A stretch of 64,000 bases of DNA, taken from contig OAPG01000003.1 of assembly GCA_900208305.1 (NCBI GenBank), positions 806,001 to 870,000 of the forward strand, written 5' to 3'. This DNA is from Melanopsichium pennsylvanicum. Its lineage: Eukaryota > Basidiomycota > Ustilaginomycetes > Ustilaginales. The notes beneath the pieces were generated by a model. The model saw nothing but the letters and a program-made list of their open reading frames with translations. It did no database searches and had not been told where the DNA came from. Both the position numbers and the translations under genes were made by a program. This document shows, in pieces, positions 51,780 through 61,757 of the stretch (its first letter is position 1; each line of letters begins with the position of its first letter).

Positions 51780-52754
51780 ATGTTTACGGGAATTGGTAAG
51801 TTTCTCTGAACCGGTTCTGCACGAAGACCTCACCCGGTCGAATGGTACTCTGACTCCTCTTCTCCAATGTGGACTACTGCAGTGGAGCTTCTGGCTCCTA
51901 TCATCGAAATCAGCCCTCAAGACTTGACCAAGTCGGGAGGTGGAGGCTACTCGATGACCATTGGCAAAACCGCCTCCATCCTCAAAGATTGTCACATTGG
52001 AGATTCTATCGCTGTCAACGGTACCTGTCTCACCGTGACTGAGTTCGATGCATCCGAATCCGTCCATGGTGGATATTTCAAGATCGGTGTAGCACCCGAG
52101 ACTCTCAAGAAAACCAACCTTGGTCAACTCAAAGTGGGTGATGGCGTCAACTGCGAGCGCGCCATGGACGCACATACCAGGTTTGGAGGTCACTTTGTTC
52201 AAGGTCACGTCGACACAACTGCCATCATTCGATCCATAGTACCCAACGCAAACGCTCTCACCATCACCTTACGTCTCCAACATAAACCAGACTCTCTTCC
52301 TCTCCCAAGTAGCCTCTCTCCTTACCTCATCCCTAAAGGTTACGTCACCTTGGACGGTGCATCCCTCACCCTCATCGAAGTCAGCCCCGCAACAGGTGGC
52401 CTCTTGCCTTCCAACACCACAGCAGGTGAATTGAGACAAGATGTACAAACACCGAAAAAGGAAATCGTCGAATTCAACGTGATGCTCATCGCACACACTC
52501 AAGAGGTGATCGGATTGAGCAAGAAGAAGCCCGGCGACACGGTCAATGTGGAATTGGATATGGTGGGCAAGTATGTTCACAGGGCTGTGTTGGGATCGCT
52601 CGAGAGGGATGCCGAGGAGCATGCAGATCAAGTAAGTAACAGTGTGGATGCGGGCAGAGAGATCGTGGGTACCGCAGTGGGGCCGGCTTCATCACAGGCT
52701 CTCGAAGGGATGGTGGACAGGATCGTAAGGAAGGTGCTCAGTGAACAGAAATAG
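51780..52754 (+). CDS. RIB5: riboflavin synthase alpha subunit (2 exons)
   Basis: Dismutates two 6,7-dimethyl-8-ribityllumazine molecules to riboflavin. A 16-base first exon (51780-51795) encodes MFTGI and the first base of Val. The 87-bp intron (GTAAGT...CTGCAG) joins to 51883-52754, recreating the hallmark MFTGIVE start. 295 residues, longer than the usual ~220-240. Barrel 1: IGDSIAVNGTCLTVTEF, FKIGVAPETLKKTNL, NCERAMDAHTRFGGHFVQGH. Barrel 2: KGYVTLDGASLTLIEV, FNVMLIAHTQEVIGL, PGDTVNVELDMVGKYV. Extra material is an insert after LHKPDSLPLPSSLS/ATGGLLPSNTTAGEL and a C-terminal tail of ~45 residues. The tiny first exon is easy to miss in automatic annotation. Confidence 0.94.
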
Positions 52755-53127
52755 ATTCGCCGCTTTTCGCATTGGCTCGACTGCGATCATGACTATCCAT
52801 GCAATATTATGCCGTGTCAAATCTTACAGTACTCACGCACCGATGTCACTGTGCATATCAATTATTTATGCTGGACGGCTTCTGAGCTACTGACGAAGGT
52901 CTGCCTTGGATTGTTCTGCTGTTCCTGGCATCGCTGAAAGAAGGGGAAGCGCGATTGTTTGTACCTGTGGACGGCAAAATCAGCGCAGCACAGCGAAGCT
53001 CGGAAACCTCTCTAGCGTGATCCACTCGGCGTTCCGAGCACCGCCTGAACTCGAGTCGCGTGCCGCGAGTAGCTTGGATGGATACGACAGTGCTACATTG
53101 CGCAAGACCTTTCTTTTTGACTCGAGT

Positions 53128-53628
53128 ATGCTCGTTACGTTGCGGATCGGGTCAAGTCCGCCAAACTTGGCACTGATCGACGCACGTCTTGGCCAAAGAC
53201 CTTTCTGCAGACAGGCGCGCAGAAGTCTTGTATCCTTCTCTACCTCTGAGAAGCATTTTCCAAAGTCGCCGACAGCGAACAACGCCAGAATATCGCACAA
53301 GACGTTGCCACTGAGTACACCTTGGAGGCAAAGCCCAGTGACCACGATCAAAGCCTCGACAGTCGGAGCACGCTTCGCGCCAACCCCGTGGAGATATGGC
53401 TCGATTGAATCGTCTCTGGTTTCCCCAGAAAAGCAGCTTGAACATTTGTCCGAGCTTGAAGGCGTTCAAGACGCATTGTCGACCAGAGCTGACTCTGACT
53501 TCCAGTTGGCTTCGTCGGATTTTGACGGTGTGATGGATGTCAAATATGCCCAAATGAACGAACACCAAGGCGACGATGCCGTCAAGGATCGGGTCGTTTC
53601 CCTGTTATCGTCTCTCGGACAAGACTAG
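53128..53628 (+). CDS. unknown protein, 5' end uncertain
   Basis: The frame is open from 52906 (via TTG) to a TAG at 53626-53628, 240 codons; the first ATG is at 53128, giving 167 residues. The longer upstream text (APPELESRAASSLDGYDSAT) looks coded, so an unrecognised upstream exon is likely. The C-terminus is acidic and protein-like: LEHLSELEGVQDALSTRADS, VKDRVVSLLSSLGQD. No motif recognised. Its 3' end overlaps the stop region of the minus-strand gene beside it. Confidence 0.4.
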   Translation: MLVTLRIGSSPPNLALIDARLGQRPFCRQARRSLVSFSTSEKHFPKSPTANNARISHKTLPLSTPWRQSPVTTIKASTVGARFAPTPWRYGSIESSLVSPEKQLEHLSELEGVQDALSTRADSDFQLASSDFDGVMDVKYAQMNEHQGDDAVKDRVVSLLSSLGQD

Positions 53629-54363
53629 ATCGTGTCAGAGCATCCGCAACGAGAACGACGGGTTCGCCCCACCAGGTTGTGCACTCTCGCGAAATGCAGT
53701 GAATATGTCCGTGAACAAAGCGTCTGACATGGTCTGCAGGAGCAGCTCGAGAAAAGTCAAGGATGGAGCAAGGTAGATCTTTTGTCAGCTTCACGCATCG
53801 GCACACGTCGTCATACTGACAAATTCGAGGAAAGGTAAACGTACCAAGATTGAGAAAGCGAAGGTAGGCTACGATCTGTCTAGCGAACCACACATAAAGA
53901 TCTGCCGTTGACGTTGCCTTGATTTGCTCTGTCAAAACCACATTCCTTTTCCAAAGCTCGAAGGCAACGTGTAAAGATATCGTTAGCTGTGCTTGCAGCA
54001 AGAGTTTTGAAATAAAATCGACTCTGACCGTGAGTCGCCTCGACGATATCGCATTGATCGGAGCGAGCGACCTCGTGATTGAGAGATGAGGTGACCGCCA
54101 GGAATGCGCACGACTGTTCATACGCGTTACGATGTGGGATTTTGGCAATCGCTTAAGATGGGATTGCGCTTGTGAGGCGCGTTTCCATTGTTTCTGAAGC
54201 AAGATTGTCGTCACGTCTAGAAACTGTGTCTCGACCAGCGCCAAATTATCGATATGGACGTCGTCGTGGAAGCTGAATCTTGCAAAAAAAAACGGTCGCG
54301 AATAGTCAGGCTTAGCTGGGATTCGTGAGAGAACGGTTCATCTGACCCGCTTGATGAATCCAT
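53582..54363 (-). CDS. unknown protein, probably 3 exons
   Basis: Exon 1 from ATG 54363 to 54347 (MDSSSG), then a 68-bp intron with GTCAGA donor, a T9 tract and GCAAG acceptor. Exon 2 starts at 54278 (FSFHDDVHIDNLALVETQFL ... LYVWFARQIVAYLRFLNL) and ends at a GTACGT donor at 53852. A last exon probably begins after a CTGCAG at ~53738. The helical text of exon 2 is clearly gene-like. The end is unclear: the in-phase reading runs to TGA 53582, while a different frame over the last exon (TFLELLLQTMSDALFTDIFT) looks more protein-like. That would need another splice choice or a frameshift. No family recognised. Confidence 0.42.
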
Positions 54364-55352
54364 CTCGTTTTGAGAACGGAGCCGCTTCAGAACTAATGCG
54401 ATTCGGTTAGCTGCATTGCCGGTGCTGACAACAAGCCCAACGAGATCGGGTTTGAGAGCTTGGAGTCCGCCTTTCAGAAGGGATGCAGTGGTGCTGGTGG
54501 GCGGGCACGGGCCAGGAAGTGGGGGAGAGAAGGTCGGCCATTATGTCGATGTTGGTGACCGCTCCGAAACGATTTACAGTACAGTATGAGGGCGGTCCTC
54601 TTGATCAGTTTTGATGCTGATATCGGCAAGGTTCATAGCTCCGCTGAGCTCCTCTCTCTCTCAATGGGAAAGCATATTCCAGTGCAAGTGACGAAGGCCA
54701 GCTCAGTGTGGAGTTCGAGTGCGGCTTAGCGAAGGGTAAGACCGAGGATCATTTCTCTCGCAACGCCGCAGCCTGCAGGCATACGCGCCAGAGGATGGGC
54801 TTCGAGACATTCATACTGACTGTACATGATAGAGAAAATGAGCTCGCAATGGTATTCGGAACACCCGAGACTATGTCAAGCGGAGAACGAGCACCGACTT
54901 CTCACTTTACATGGTTAGATTATGAAGGTGGAAACGAGACGGATCGCGGCAAACAACTCACACTGTATTGAATCCCACATCAGCTGTACATTTGTGCTTC
55001 CCACGACGCTTCCATAAAGTCACATGAACTCTTCACGATGCCCGCCGATGTTGCAAAGCACGAGTTTTCGAGCCGTGAGCTTAGTAAGTGTATCTGCCAA
55101 GCCAGCTCGGCTCAGTTGTCACCCGTAATGGAATTGTCCAGACCCGGCAGCAAAGCCAGGGGTGTCGCTTCTTGAAGGGTTGGGTCAGAATTGCTCGACT
55201 CTTGCTGAAGCGCTTTGAAGATAAAAAGGAAGGACGTTTGAACTTGTCACAATTGGCTCATCACCAATTCGCACAACGCTTCCTCGCTTTCGAAAATATT
55301 ACACTCTCTTCCCGACCCGAGTCATAGTCATCGAAATCGGCTTATCCGCGAG
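54364..55352. other. spacer, weak open frame only
   Basis: About 990 bp. A frame at 54708-54971 (GTG-started) has some protein-like text (MGFETFILTVHDRENELAM) but no start or neighbours to support it. GATTTACAGTACAGTATG at ~54572 is another TACAGTA site. The 55090-55350 stretch is probably the promoter of the effector-like gene. Confidence 0.3.
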
Positions 55353-55734
55353 ATGCAGATTCCTCTTTCAACTATTGTTGTGTTGATTAGTGCTCTTGCA
55401 CTTCAGGTCAGCGCTTCGGCTCCTCATTGCGAGCTCAAGTACGAGAACAAGGCTCTTCATCTTGTGAAATCTAATGGCTGTCCCCCGGATGAATCACTTT
55501 GGACTCACTGCTGCACTGCTCCATTTTCCAACTATAATGCTTCAGCACCCATCGAGGGGAAGATCTACGAGGCGTAAGTTCGATCAACCTCACTTTTAAG
55601 CACGCAAGAAAGTCACTTGAACAATTTTGACGTTTTTTATGCTCCTTTGTTCGCTTACCTTGCTGAACAGCGTCTGCGAGAGTAATCCAATCGTTTCGCC
55701 GGACGACCCTATCGAAAAATGCCAACCTCTGTAG
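55353..55734 (+). CDS. small secreted six-cysteine protein, effector-like (2 exons)
   Basis: Exons 55353-55573 and 55671-55734; the intron is 97 bp (GTAAGT...GAACAG), with junction GC|C restoring YEAVCES. Product 94 residues. The signal peptide MQIPLSTIVVLISALALQVS ends near SAS-APHC. The mature part of ~71 residues has six cysteines (PHCELKY, NGCPPDE, THCCTAPF, AVCESN, EKCQPL), one in a CC pair, and one N-glycosylation sequon (NYNAS). The size, signal peptide and even cysteine number are those of small secreted fungal effector candidates. No family recognised. Followed directly by the WKF-domain gene on the other strand. Confidence 0.7.
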
Positions 55735-55919
55735 TAGGAATCGGCTCCGTCCAATCACTCCCGAGAGTAGAGACAGCCTGTGCAGCTCGAGTAGCAATGC
55801 GAAAGTTTTGGTCACAGTCGTTCTTCTTCCAGTCACCACGCATTGATTTCTCAATATGGCTCATTCACGCGTTTGCTTGACCTTGCATTGCATATTACGT
55901 TATCTTTTGCTTCCGATCG

Positions 55920-56972
55920 TCACAAATGTTCGCCCATATGTTGAAGCATGTGCGTTGCCCTTGTCCTCTGCAGCTCCACAGCCCGAGGGTCCGTCCCTAC
56001 AGGAAGACCGAGTGCCTCCACCGCCTCCTCCTTCTTTTCTTCTTCCATTGCCAAGTTGCCGAATGAGACTGATTTCTTGGCCTCGCAATTAGGGCTGTCC
56101 TCACTTGTAATTGTGGTCTTGGCGGCTCCACTTGTGACTTGTGGCTGGGTTGTGATCACCACCGCTGGTGCATTGACTGCCTCCTTTAGGGACTCGATAA
56201 GCCTTTGACGAGCGCCGCCCATCACACTGTTGAGGTAGGCCGTCACCACAGGCACAAAGTCTTCGGGTACAAAGTTCTCGCCCTCCTCCGCAGCTTCCAG
56301 TCCGTCTGCTACGCCTTCGGCCGAAGCCTTGCTATCTGGCTGCTTGCGTGCAAGTGCGGAATCATAGTCGGATGGTGGCACGGAAAGAGCATTTCGGAGA
56401 AGCCAGTTTTGTTTCGCCTTGTTGAACTTCCACTGCGACTTGTCTTTGGTGTATAGTTGTGCGTATTGAATAGCTTGCTTGGCCTGGTCGCTCAGACGCA
56501 GGTCAGTGTTCGGATCTGGGCCGACTTTTTCGGATGAGACTATGAAGGTTTTTGGCGTTGACGTTGCTGGTACAGAGGCACTTGAGATGACTTCAGCGAC
56601 CTCTGTGTTTCCTTCTGCTGACTTAAGTTTTGTAGTGCGCTTCCGTTTCCTCTTGCGTTTGCCATCAGCATCACCAGCTTCACCATCGTTGTGACTGTCA
56701 TCATCGTCCGACCTACGGGCAAATGCTTTCTTCTCGGTCGTGCTGGGCTTTGTTGGTGATGATATTTGCGATTCCGACTTTTCTTGCTCGGCGGTAGAAG
56801 CTTGAAAGCTTTTATTTTCGTCGTCGCTCTCGTCGCTGCTATCGCTGCTGCTGTGTTCGACTTCGGTGGTGCGCTTCTTGTTTCTATTCCTCTTCCTGGG
56901 ACGCTTGGCCTTGTTATCCTTCGAAGCCGGGGTCGAAGGTCCAGCCTGGTTAGTCACGAGTGCGGTGACCAT
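55920..56972 (-). CDS. WKF-domain nucleolar protein
   Basis: 350 residues. Lys/Arg- and Ser/Asp-rich N-terminal ~150 residues with nuclear-localisation-like runs (KRPRKRNRNKKR, GKRKRKRKRTTK). The WKF domain follows at ~165-215 (AKQAIQYAQLYTKDKSQWKF, NKAKQNWLLRNAL), then an acidic stretch and VTAYLNSVMGGARQRLIESL. The family (human C7orf50, yeast Rbp95/YCR016W) is linked to early large-subunit ribosome assembly in the nucleolus. ATG at 56972; single exon. Confidence 0.8.
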   Translation of the reverse strand: MVTALVTNQAGPSTPASKDNKAKRPRKRNRNKKRTTEVEHSSSDSSDESDDENKSFQASTAEQEKSESQISSPTKPSTTEKKAFARRSDDDDSHNDGEAGDADGKRKRKRKRTTKLKSAEGNTEVAEVISSASVPATSTPKTFIVSSEKVGPDPNTDLRLSDQAKQAIQYAQLYTKDKSQWKFNKAKQNWLLRNALSVPPSDYDSALARKQPDSKASAEGVADGLEAAEEGENFVPEDFVPVVTAYLNSVMGGARQRLIESLKEAVNAPAVVITTQPQVTSGAAKTTITSEDSPNCEAKKSVSFGNLAMEEEKKEEAVEALGLPVGTDPRAVELQRTRATHMLQHMGEHL

Positions 56973-57317
56973 GTCTATCTGTATTGAGCTTGGCTGGCTG
57001 GCTGGAGCGGGATGAGGTGATGGTGTTTAGGCAGGAGTTTGACCAGGAATAAACGAAGCAGATGTAAGAACAAAATCTTCCTGTTGCCGTCAATTTCTAT
57101 TAGAATTCTGAAATTTCTCCACTAAAAATGTAGAAAAGTAGGGACCAAAAAATCTCATGCAAAAAGGCAACACACCGAGTTCCGAGCGGAATCGCTTGTC
57201 CGACTACATATCTGTGGAGCTGACCTCGTAATCAGCTTATGTCCTGGTGTCTCATCCCTTTCGACTCGGCCTCACAACCTGTACAACAGCAGAGCTAAAG
57301 GAGAATTCACCTACGCC
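56973..57317. promoter_or_regulatory. divergent spacer WKF gene / GEP4
   Basis: 345 bp shared upstream region of two divergent genes; A/T-rich around 57090-57150. No gene. Confidence 0.35.
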
Positions 57318-59228
57318 ATGGGAAATGTATCCGGCGTAGCTGCCATCTTGGCGGTGATGTTTCGACCATCCCTTATAGTGCCTCACGTCCAAGTTCCAGA
57401 TATTCGACATCTCGATTGGGAAGCGCTTCACGCCAACGGTGTTCGCTTCCTCGTATTCGACAAGGACAATTGCCTCACCTCGCCTCACTCTGATGTGCTT
57501 GAGCCTTCCATCACCGATGCATGGCAGCGATGTCAGCGTGTTTTTGGTCGCGAAAACATCCTTATTGTCAGCAACTCGAGTGGCTCATCAGATGACCCTT
57601 CGGGGCTTGGAGCAGAGTCGCTCAGCCGAGCACTCGATGTGCCAGTCCTGTGCCACAAACAGAAAAAGCCCTCTTCAGGATGCGCTGTCGAGGCTCTCGA
57701 GTATTTTGTAGCTCTGTCATACGATAAAGAGAACACATTAGCCCAGGCATCGCACATGCCCCCAGGTAGCGGCTCCAACGAGGCTGGGAGCAGTCGCCAG
57801 ACAAAAAAGTATTTACGGGACAGGCGCAAAGTCCTCAAATCACAAGTTCCGGCCGATGAGCGTGGAGCAGGCAATGTTCTTCTAGTAGGGGACCGTACAA
57901 TGACAGACGTCGTTGTTGCTCACAGAATGAACGACGAGCTTCGCCGCAGAAGCCGGAAACTTGGACTCGACGCAATACTCGAAGCATCTACCACAAGACC
58001 ATCACCACAGTGCATTTCTGTCCTTACGACAAGCATCTGGACCTATGAAGGCAGACTGAATGCTGTGATGCGCAAAATCGAGATCCGATTAACAGCTTAT
58101 CTCGTCGCTAAAGGTTTCCAGCCCGGCTCACCCGGTTTGCTCTCCTTCCGCAAGTCTTCGACAGGGATCATAGACTGGCAGAGCATCGCTTCCAAGAATT
58201 TCACAAATCCACAAAATGTCGTCGCACAGCTTTCGAGAGACGACGCTGTCAACTTTGTATACACGGGCGACCGTGTGCCGCCCGCTTCACCGGTTCAGCC
58301 CAGTCTTGGCACCATCCTCATTGCCGCTATCGTACGACCTCTTCCGCCTCGCATAGCTTCCTTCATCACCAGCATTCTTTCCAGAAGACCCCTTGTTTGG
58401 GTCTCATCTAACCTCCGTGACGGGTGGAATGTCATGATCAAAGGTCTCGAATTTGGTGTTCGCGAAGCAGGCATCTCATACTTTTCGCGCAGCCGAAAGA
58501 TCGCCTGTACCGCGAAAAGTTCACTCAGATCCCCTGCTACCAGCGATGGCCCGAACGCTTACGATATTGAAGAGGACGTAGCACCAAGAAACAAGACACA
58601 AGCGAAGAAGCAAGCAGTGTCAGCAACGCTTTCTGACTATATTGACGCCCGTATGCCTTCATCTCTGCCTACACTGGGGGCTGCGCAACGGCTTCTAAGT
58701 CGTTTCAATACTCGATCCTTCTCCGCTCAAAATTTCCTCGGCCGGTTTTCACACCTGCAGAAGTCTCCTGCATCTACTTCTTCCAGCATCGACACTCGCA
58801 CTTTACACACCTCAGCCCGGCGCTTTGATCGATCTCATCCAAACCCACACGCAGGGCCTAATCCTGGTCAGCGTCCTCAAGTACCTAAACGGAATTGGAT
58901 TGCTGCGTTTTCTGCGCTTGTCATCGTACCTGCGTCGTACTACGTCGGAATGCGTTTGCACGATCTCAAAGATTCCAAAGCCATGGATCCCAATGCACCA
59001 TTTCCGAGCACGCCCGCAGTTCCAAGTCCCGCATTGCACCAGCACCCAGAAGACACAAATGGATTCGCGCAGACGATGGATGACAAGACAAACAGAGCGT
59101 TGGTCAAGGCTCAAATAGATAGGAAGAAGCAATTGGAGTTGAACCTGTTCCATTTGGTGAGAGAGAGGCAGGACGTGTTGAATAAGTTGAGTAGGGTACA
59201 GGAGCGTCGGCTTGAAGCGCAGTCGTGA
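57318..59228 (+). CDS. GEP4: GEP4-type phosphatidylglycerophosphate phosphatase with long C-terminal extension
   Basis: Mitochondrial PGP phosphatase of cardiolipin synthesis in the first ~215 residues: MFRPSLIVPHVQVPDIRHLD, HAD nucleophile motif LVFDKDNCLTSPH (DxD), LIVSNSSGSSDD, HKQKKPSSGCAVEALEYF, and motif III VLLVGDRTMTDVVVAHRMN. Yeast Gep4 ends there (~185 residues). This frame continues without a stop for ~420 more residues: a helical middle (RRPLVWVSSNLRDGWNVMI), then a second presequence-like stretch (RTLHTSARRFDRSHP) and a transmembrane helix (WIAAFSALVIVPASYYVGM). A C-terminal coiled coil follows (RKKQLELNLFHLVRERQDVL). No intron or stop separates the parts, so it is a fusion or two genes merged by a missing boundary. 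Confidence 0.8.
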   Translation: MGNVSGVAAILAVMFRPSLIVPHVQVPDIRHLDWEALHANGVRFLVFDKDNCLTSPHSDVLEPSITDAWQRCQRVFGRENILIVSNSSGSSDDPSGLGAESLSRALDVPVLCHKQKKPSSGCAVEALEYFVALSYDKENTLAQASHMPPGSGSNEAGSSRQTKKYLRDRRKVLKSQVPADERGAGNVLLVGDRTMTDVVVAHRMNDELRRRSRKLGLDAILEASTTRPSPQCISVLTTSIWTYEGRLNAVMRKIEIRLTAYLVAKGFQPGSPGLLSFRKSSTGIIDWQSIASKNFTNPQNVVAQLSRDDAVNFVYTGDRVPPASPVQPSLGTILIAAIVRPLPPRIASFITSILSRRPLVWVSSNLRDGWNVMIKGLEFGVREAGISYFSRSRKIACTAKSSLRSPATSDGPNAYDIEEDVAPRNKTQAKKQAVSATLSDYIDARMPSSLPTLGAAQRLLSRFNTRSFSAQNFLGRFSHLQKSPASTSSSIDTRTLHTSARRFDRSHPNPHAGPNPGQRPQVPKRNWIAAFSALVIVPASYYVGMRLHDLKDSKAMDPNAPFPSTPAVPSPALHQHPEDTNGFAQTMDDKTNRALVKAQIDRKKQLELNLFHLVRERQDVLNKLSRVQERRLEAQS

Positions 59229-59447
59229 TTTATTTTACCTCGCCTTTCCCTCCTCCGATATACGCACCCTTCACTACATGCGCACATAATCTTAGCGAGG
59301 CTGTGAACGATGCAATACAAACACTGTAAGCAAGGAAAGACGGACAAACAAACAAAAGGTGATCCATGTAAAATCGCGAAAACAAGGCTTGCTTGAGTGA
59401 TAGGCCTGATGGCAAAATTGTTTCAACTCTTGACGTTTACAAACTTG

Positions 59448-61757
59448 TTAGAGTACAATCTCTTCAATCGCCTCCAATCGAGTGCCCAACTTGGGCAACC
59501 TTACGTAGATGTCGGTACTATGCCCATCCAAACTTCGGAAACTCAAACTTCCACCAAAGAAATCGCAATACACTTTGGCCATTGGTAAACCTAGACCTGT
59601 TTCGACCTGAACTGTGTGCAAAGCTGCCGGACCTGTACCTTCCATTGCTTGATGTATTACTTTTGCTGTTGAACCACCTTTGTCACTGCTTGTGCTGCTG
59701 CTGCTGTCGTTGTTGTTGCTGATGGCGGAGGGTTTCGAATTAGTGGAAGCGTTGTTGTTGTTGGTTAACTTGGATGTGTTTGCGACGACCTGTTCAGTAA
59801 CCGTTCCCTTGAACTTTCCGATTGTCTTGAGTGCATCGAAACGATCTCTTGTACCCAACCCGGCTGAGATCAAATCTGCTGCACCACTAGCATTTTGTGT
59901 CTGCTTTGAAGTTGTAGGCAAACCGTACAAGTTTGAAGCATGACTTCCACCATTAGCTTGGTTTTGAGCCGATTCGATCTCGAGACGTTTTCTCACGTTG
60001 CTGAAACTGCAAAGCGCATCGATCAATGGATCGATATACCCTCCTTCCACCCCGATATTGGCAGTAGTACTGGTTCCGACCGTACCGAATTCGTTAGGGG
60101 TTGTACTCCCTCCAACGCCTCCGGCAGATCCAACACCACCACGTGCAGCCCATATCCTCGTACTCGGCAATGAAGCTTGAGCCCACGGTTCGGCGTAGAA
60201 GCTGGTCGCATCCGCGCGCATACTTCCGGGCAAATGCTCGTCCATAAGCGTGACAGGTGTAGTCTCATCATTCGAGAGTCGTTCACGAGATCCGCGTGGT
60301 GGATATCCTCCAACATGACCCGTATCTGGGAAAGGGATTGGATAAATTTGATCACCTCCAACACCTCCCACATTCGCTGAAGCTGATGCTGCTGAATCTT
60401 GTTGTTCTTTCCCACCCTGTACAGGCGGTGTAGCAAACCCACCTACGGCTGGTTTGGGAACATAAGCTGGAAGAGATGGTGCAGATAGTTGCGCAATCAA
60501 ATCGGGCAAACCTCCACCCTGATCACTGATCCGAATGATCAAATCTTCCTCGGGAGGTCCTTCAACGATAGTCACCCTCACCAAACCCGGATTTTCCTCA
60601 CCTGCATTCTTCCGGATCGTCGCCCTAATCGCGTTCTTTAGCAACTCGAACACAATGTACTCCAAATGTTCCGGAATGTAAGCAAACCTAGCTTTGAGAT
60701 CTCCATCCACCTCAACCCTTGGGATACGTTCGGATATTATACCTTGAACATTGGCAAACATCTTTGTCAAGAGTTTGATGCCCTTGTTCACCACACTGGC
60801 CACCGAAAGACGGGTGTAGATGATACCCACGTGATCGCCCACGGCATTGTTATCGCTGAGGTTCAAATCCTGTCTGTCTGCATCAGCATCTTGGTGATAT
60901 CGCACAGCAGGTTCGTTGAAGAAATGAAAAGGATCATCGAGAGCTTCGCTCAACGCAATATGTTGTTCGGCCAAAACCCTTCTGGAGATTCTGGACCTCA
61001 ACATGCGTTCCATAAACTTGTCCAATTGCTGCGGTTGCAAGTGATGGCTACTCTCCACAATGCCGATCGTCAAACTTGGAATGATGGTCAAATGATCATC
61101 CAACAAGGTTCTTAAGAGGGTGCAGAATCGTTCGTTATCATCCATGGTTTTGATATGTGGGAACCTTCGGAACGTTTCGAATGCAGACCAGTACTTTTGA
61201 TACACGTCTTCAAGATGTTGGTTGGTCATGACGACAAAGGGAAGGGCTTGAAGATCTCGTATACGATGAGCGATACGAACGGGAAGTTCTTGACGTACGT
61301 AGTTGGCGCTTTTGAGGATTTTTTCACGATCGCGGCCTAGGGTTCGGCCAAAGAAGATCAGTTGACGAAGAGTCATTCGTGTGGCGGGTTTTGCTGCCCA
61401 TTGTTCGAGAACCTTGTTCAGGTAGAAGTGACGACCTAGATCCGCTTCAGAGTCGATCCCAAGGCGAGTAGATTCAGTGGTAGACGAGAGTAAACGCAGA
61501 CCCGGGGGTGGGTACGGAGTGAGCTTCGTATGGGATCGAGTGGATGCATTGTCGAAGGTCGGAGAGATGCGCTCCTTGCCTTTGTTAGAAGTAGAAGCAT
61601 GGTGACGTGAATTGGACGGAGGCGATGAAGCTGCGTATCTTCTCAGCTGATGACCACCACCATTGACAATGCCAGCAGAGGTGGATGTTGATGCAGATGC
61701 GGATAGGCTGTGTTTGGAAGAAAGTGTGGAGACCTTGAGGCCAGCGACGCGCTTCAT
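59448..61757 (-). CDS. mitochondrial PDK/BCKDK-family protein kinase, enlarged
   Basis: By family, phosphorylates the E1 alpha subunit of pyruvate or branched-chain ketoacid dehydrogenase in the matrix. 769 residues against the usual 400-490. N-terminal Ser-rich leader from ATG 61757 (MKRVAGLKVSTLSSKHSLSA). The helical BCDHK N-domain has RIAHRIRDLQALPFVVMTNQ, KFMERMLRSRISRRVLAEQH. GHKL ATPase motifs: N-box FELLKNAIRATIRKN, G1 IRISDQGGGLPDL, G2 ETGLGLPMAKVYCDFFGGSL. Between G1 and G2, where the ATP lid is usually short, ~290 Gly/Ser/Asn-rich residues are inserted. The upstream TTG frame extension (from 61925) is not used. Confidence 0.85.
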   Translation of the reverse strand: MKRVAGLKVSTLSSKHSLSASASTSTSAGIVNGGGHQLRRYAASSPPSNSRHHASTSNKGKERISPTFDNASTRSHTKLTPYPPPGLRLLSSTTESTRLGIDSEADLGRHFYLNKVLEQWAAKPATRMTLRQLIFFGRTLGRDREKILKSANYVRQELPVRIAHRIRDLQALPFVVMTNQHLEDVYQKYWSAFETFRRFPHIKTMDDNERFCTLLRTLLDDHLTIIPSLTIGIVESSHHLQPQQLDKFMERMLRSRISRRVLAEQHIALSEALDDPFHFFNEPAVRYHQDADADRQDLNLSDNNAVGDHVGIIYTRLSVASVVNKGIKLLTKMFANVQGIISERIPRVEVDGDLKARFAYIPEHLEYIVFELLKNAIRATIRKNAGEENPGLVRVTIVEGPPEEDLIIRISDQGGGLPDLIAQLSAPSLPAYVPKPAVGGFATPPVQGGKEQQDSAASASANVGGVGGDQIYPIPFPDTGHVGGYPPRGSRERLSNDETTPVTLMDEHLPGSMRADATSFYAEPWAQASLPSTRIWAARGGVGSAGGVGGSTTPNEFGTVGTSTTANIGVEGGYIDPLIDALCSFSNVRKRLEIESAQNQANGGSHASNLYGLPTTSKQTQNASGAADLISAGLGTRDRFDALKTIGKFKGTVTEQVVANTSKLTNNNNASTNSKPSAISNNNDSSSSTSSDKGGSTAKVIHQAMEGTGPAALHTVQVETGLGLPMAKVYCDFFGGSLSFRSLDGHSTDIYVRLPKLGTRLEAIEEIVL

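Noticed and set aside
57318..59228. Placing a gene boundary inside the GEP4 frame
   Set aside because: No stop, intron or spacer is visible between the halves, so I kept one CDS and recorded the possibility as a finding.
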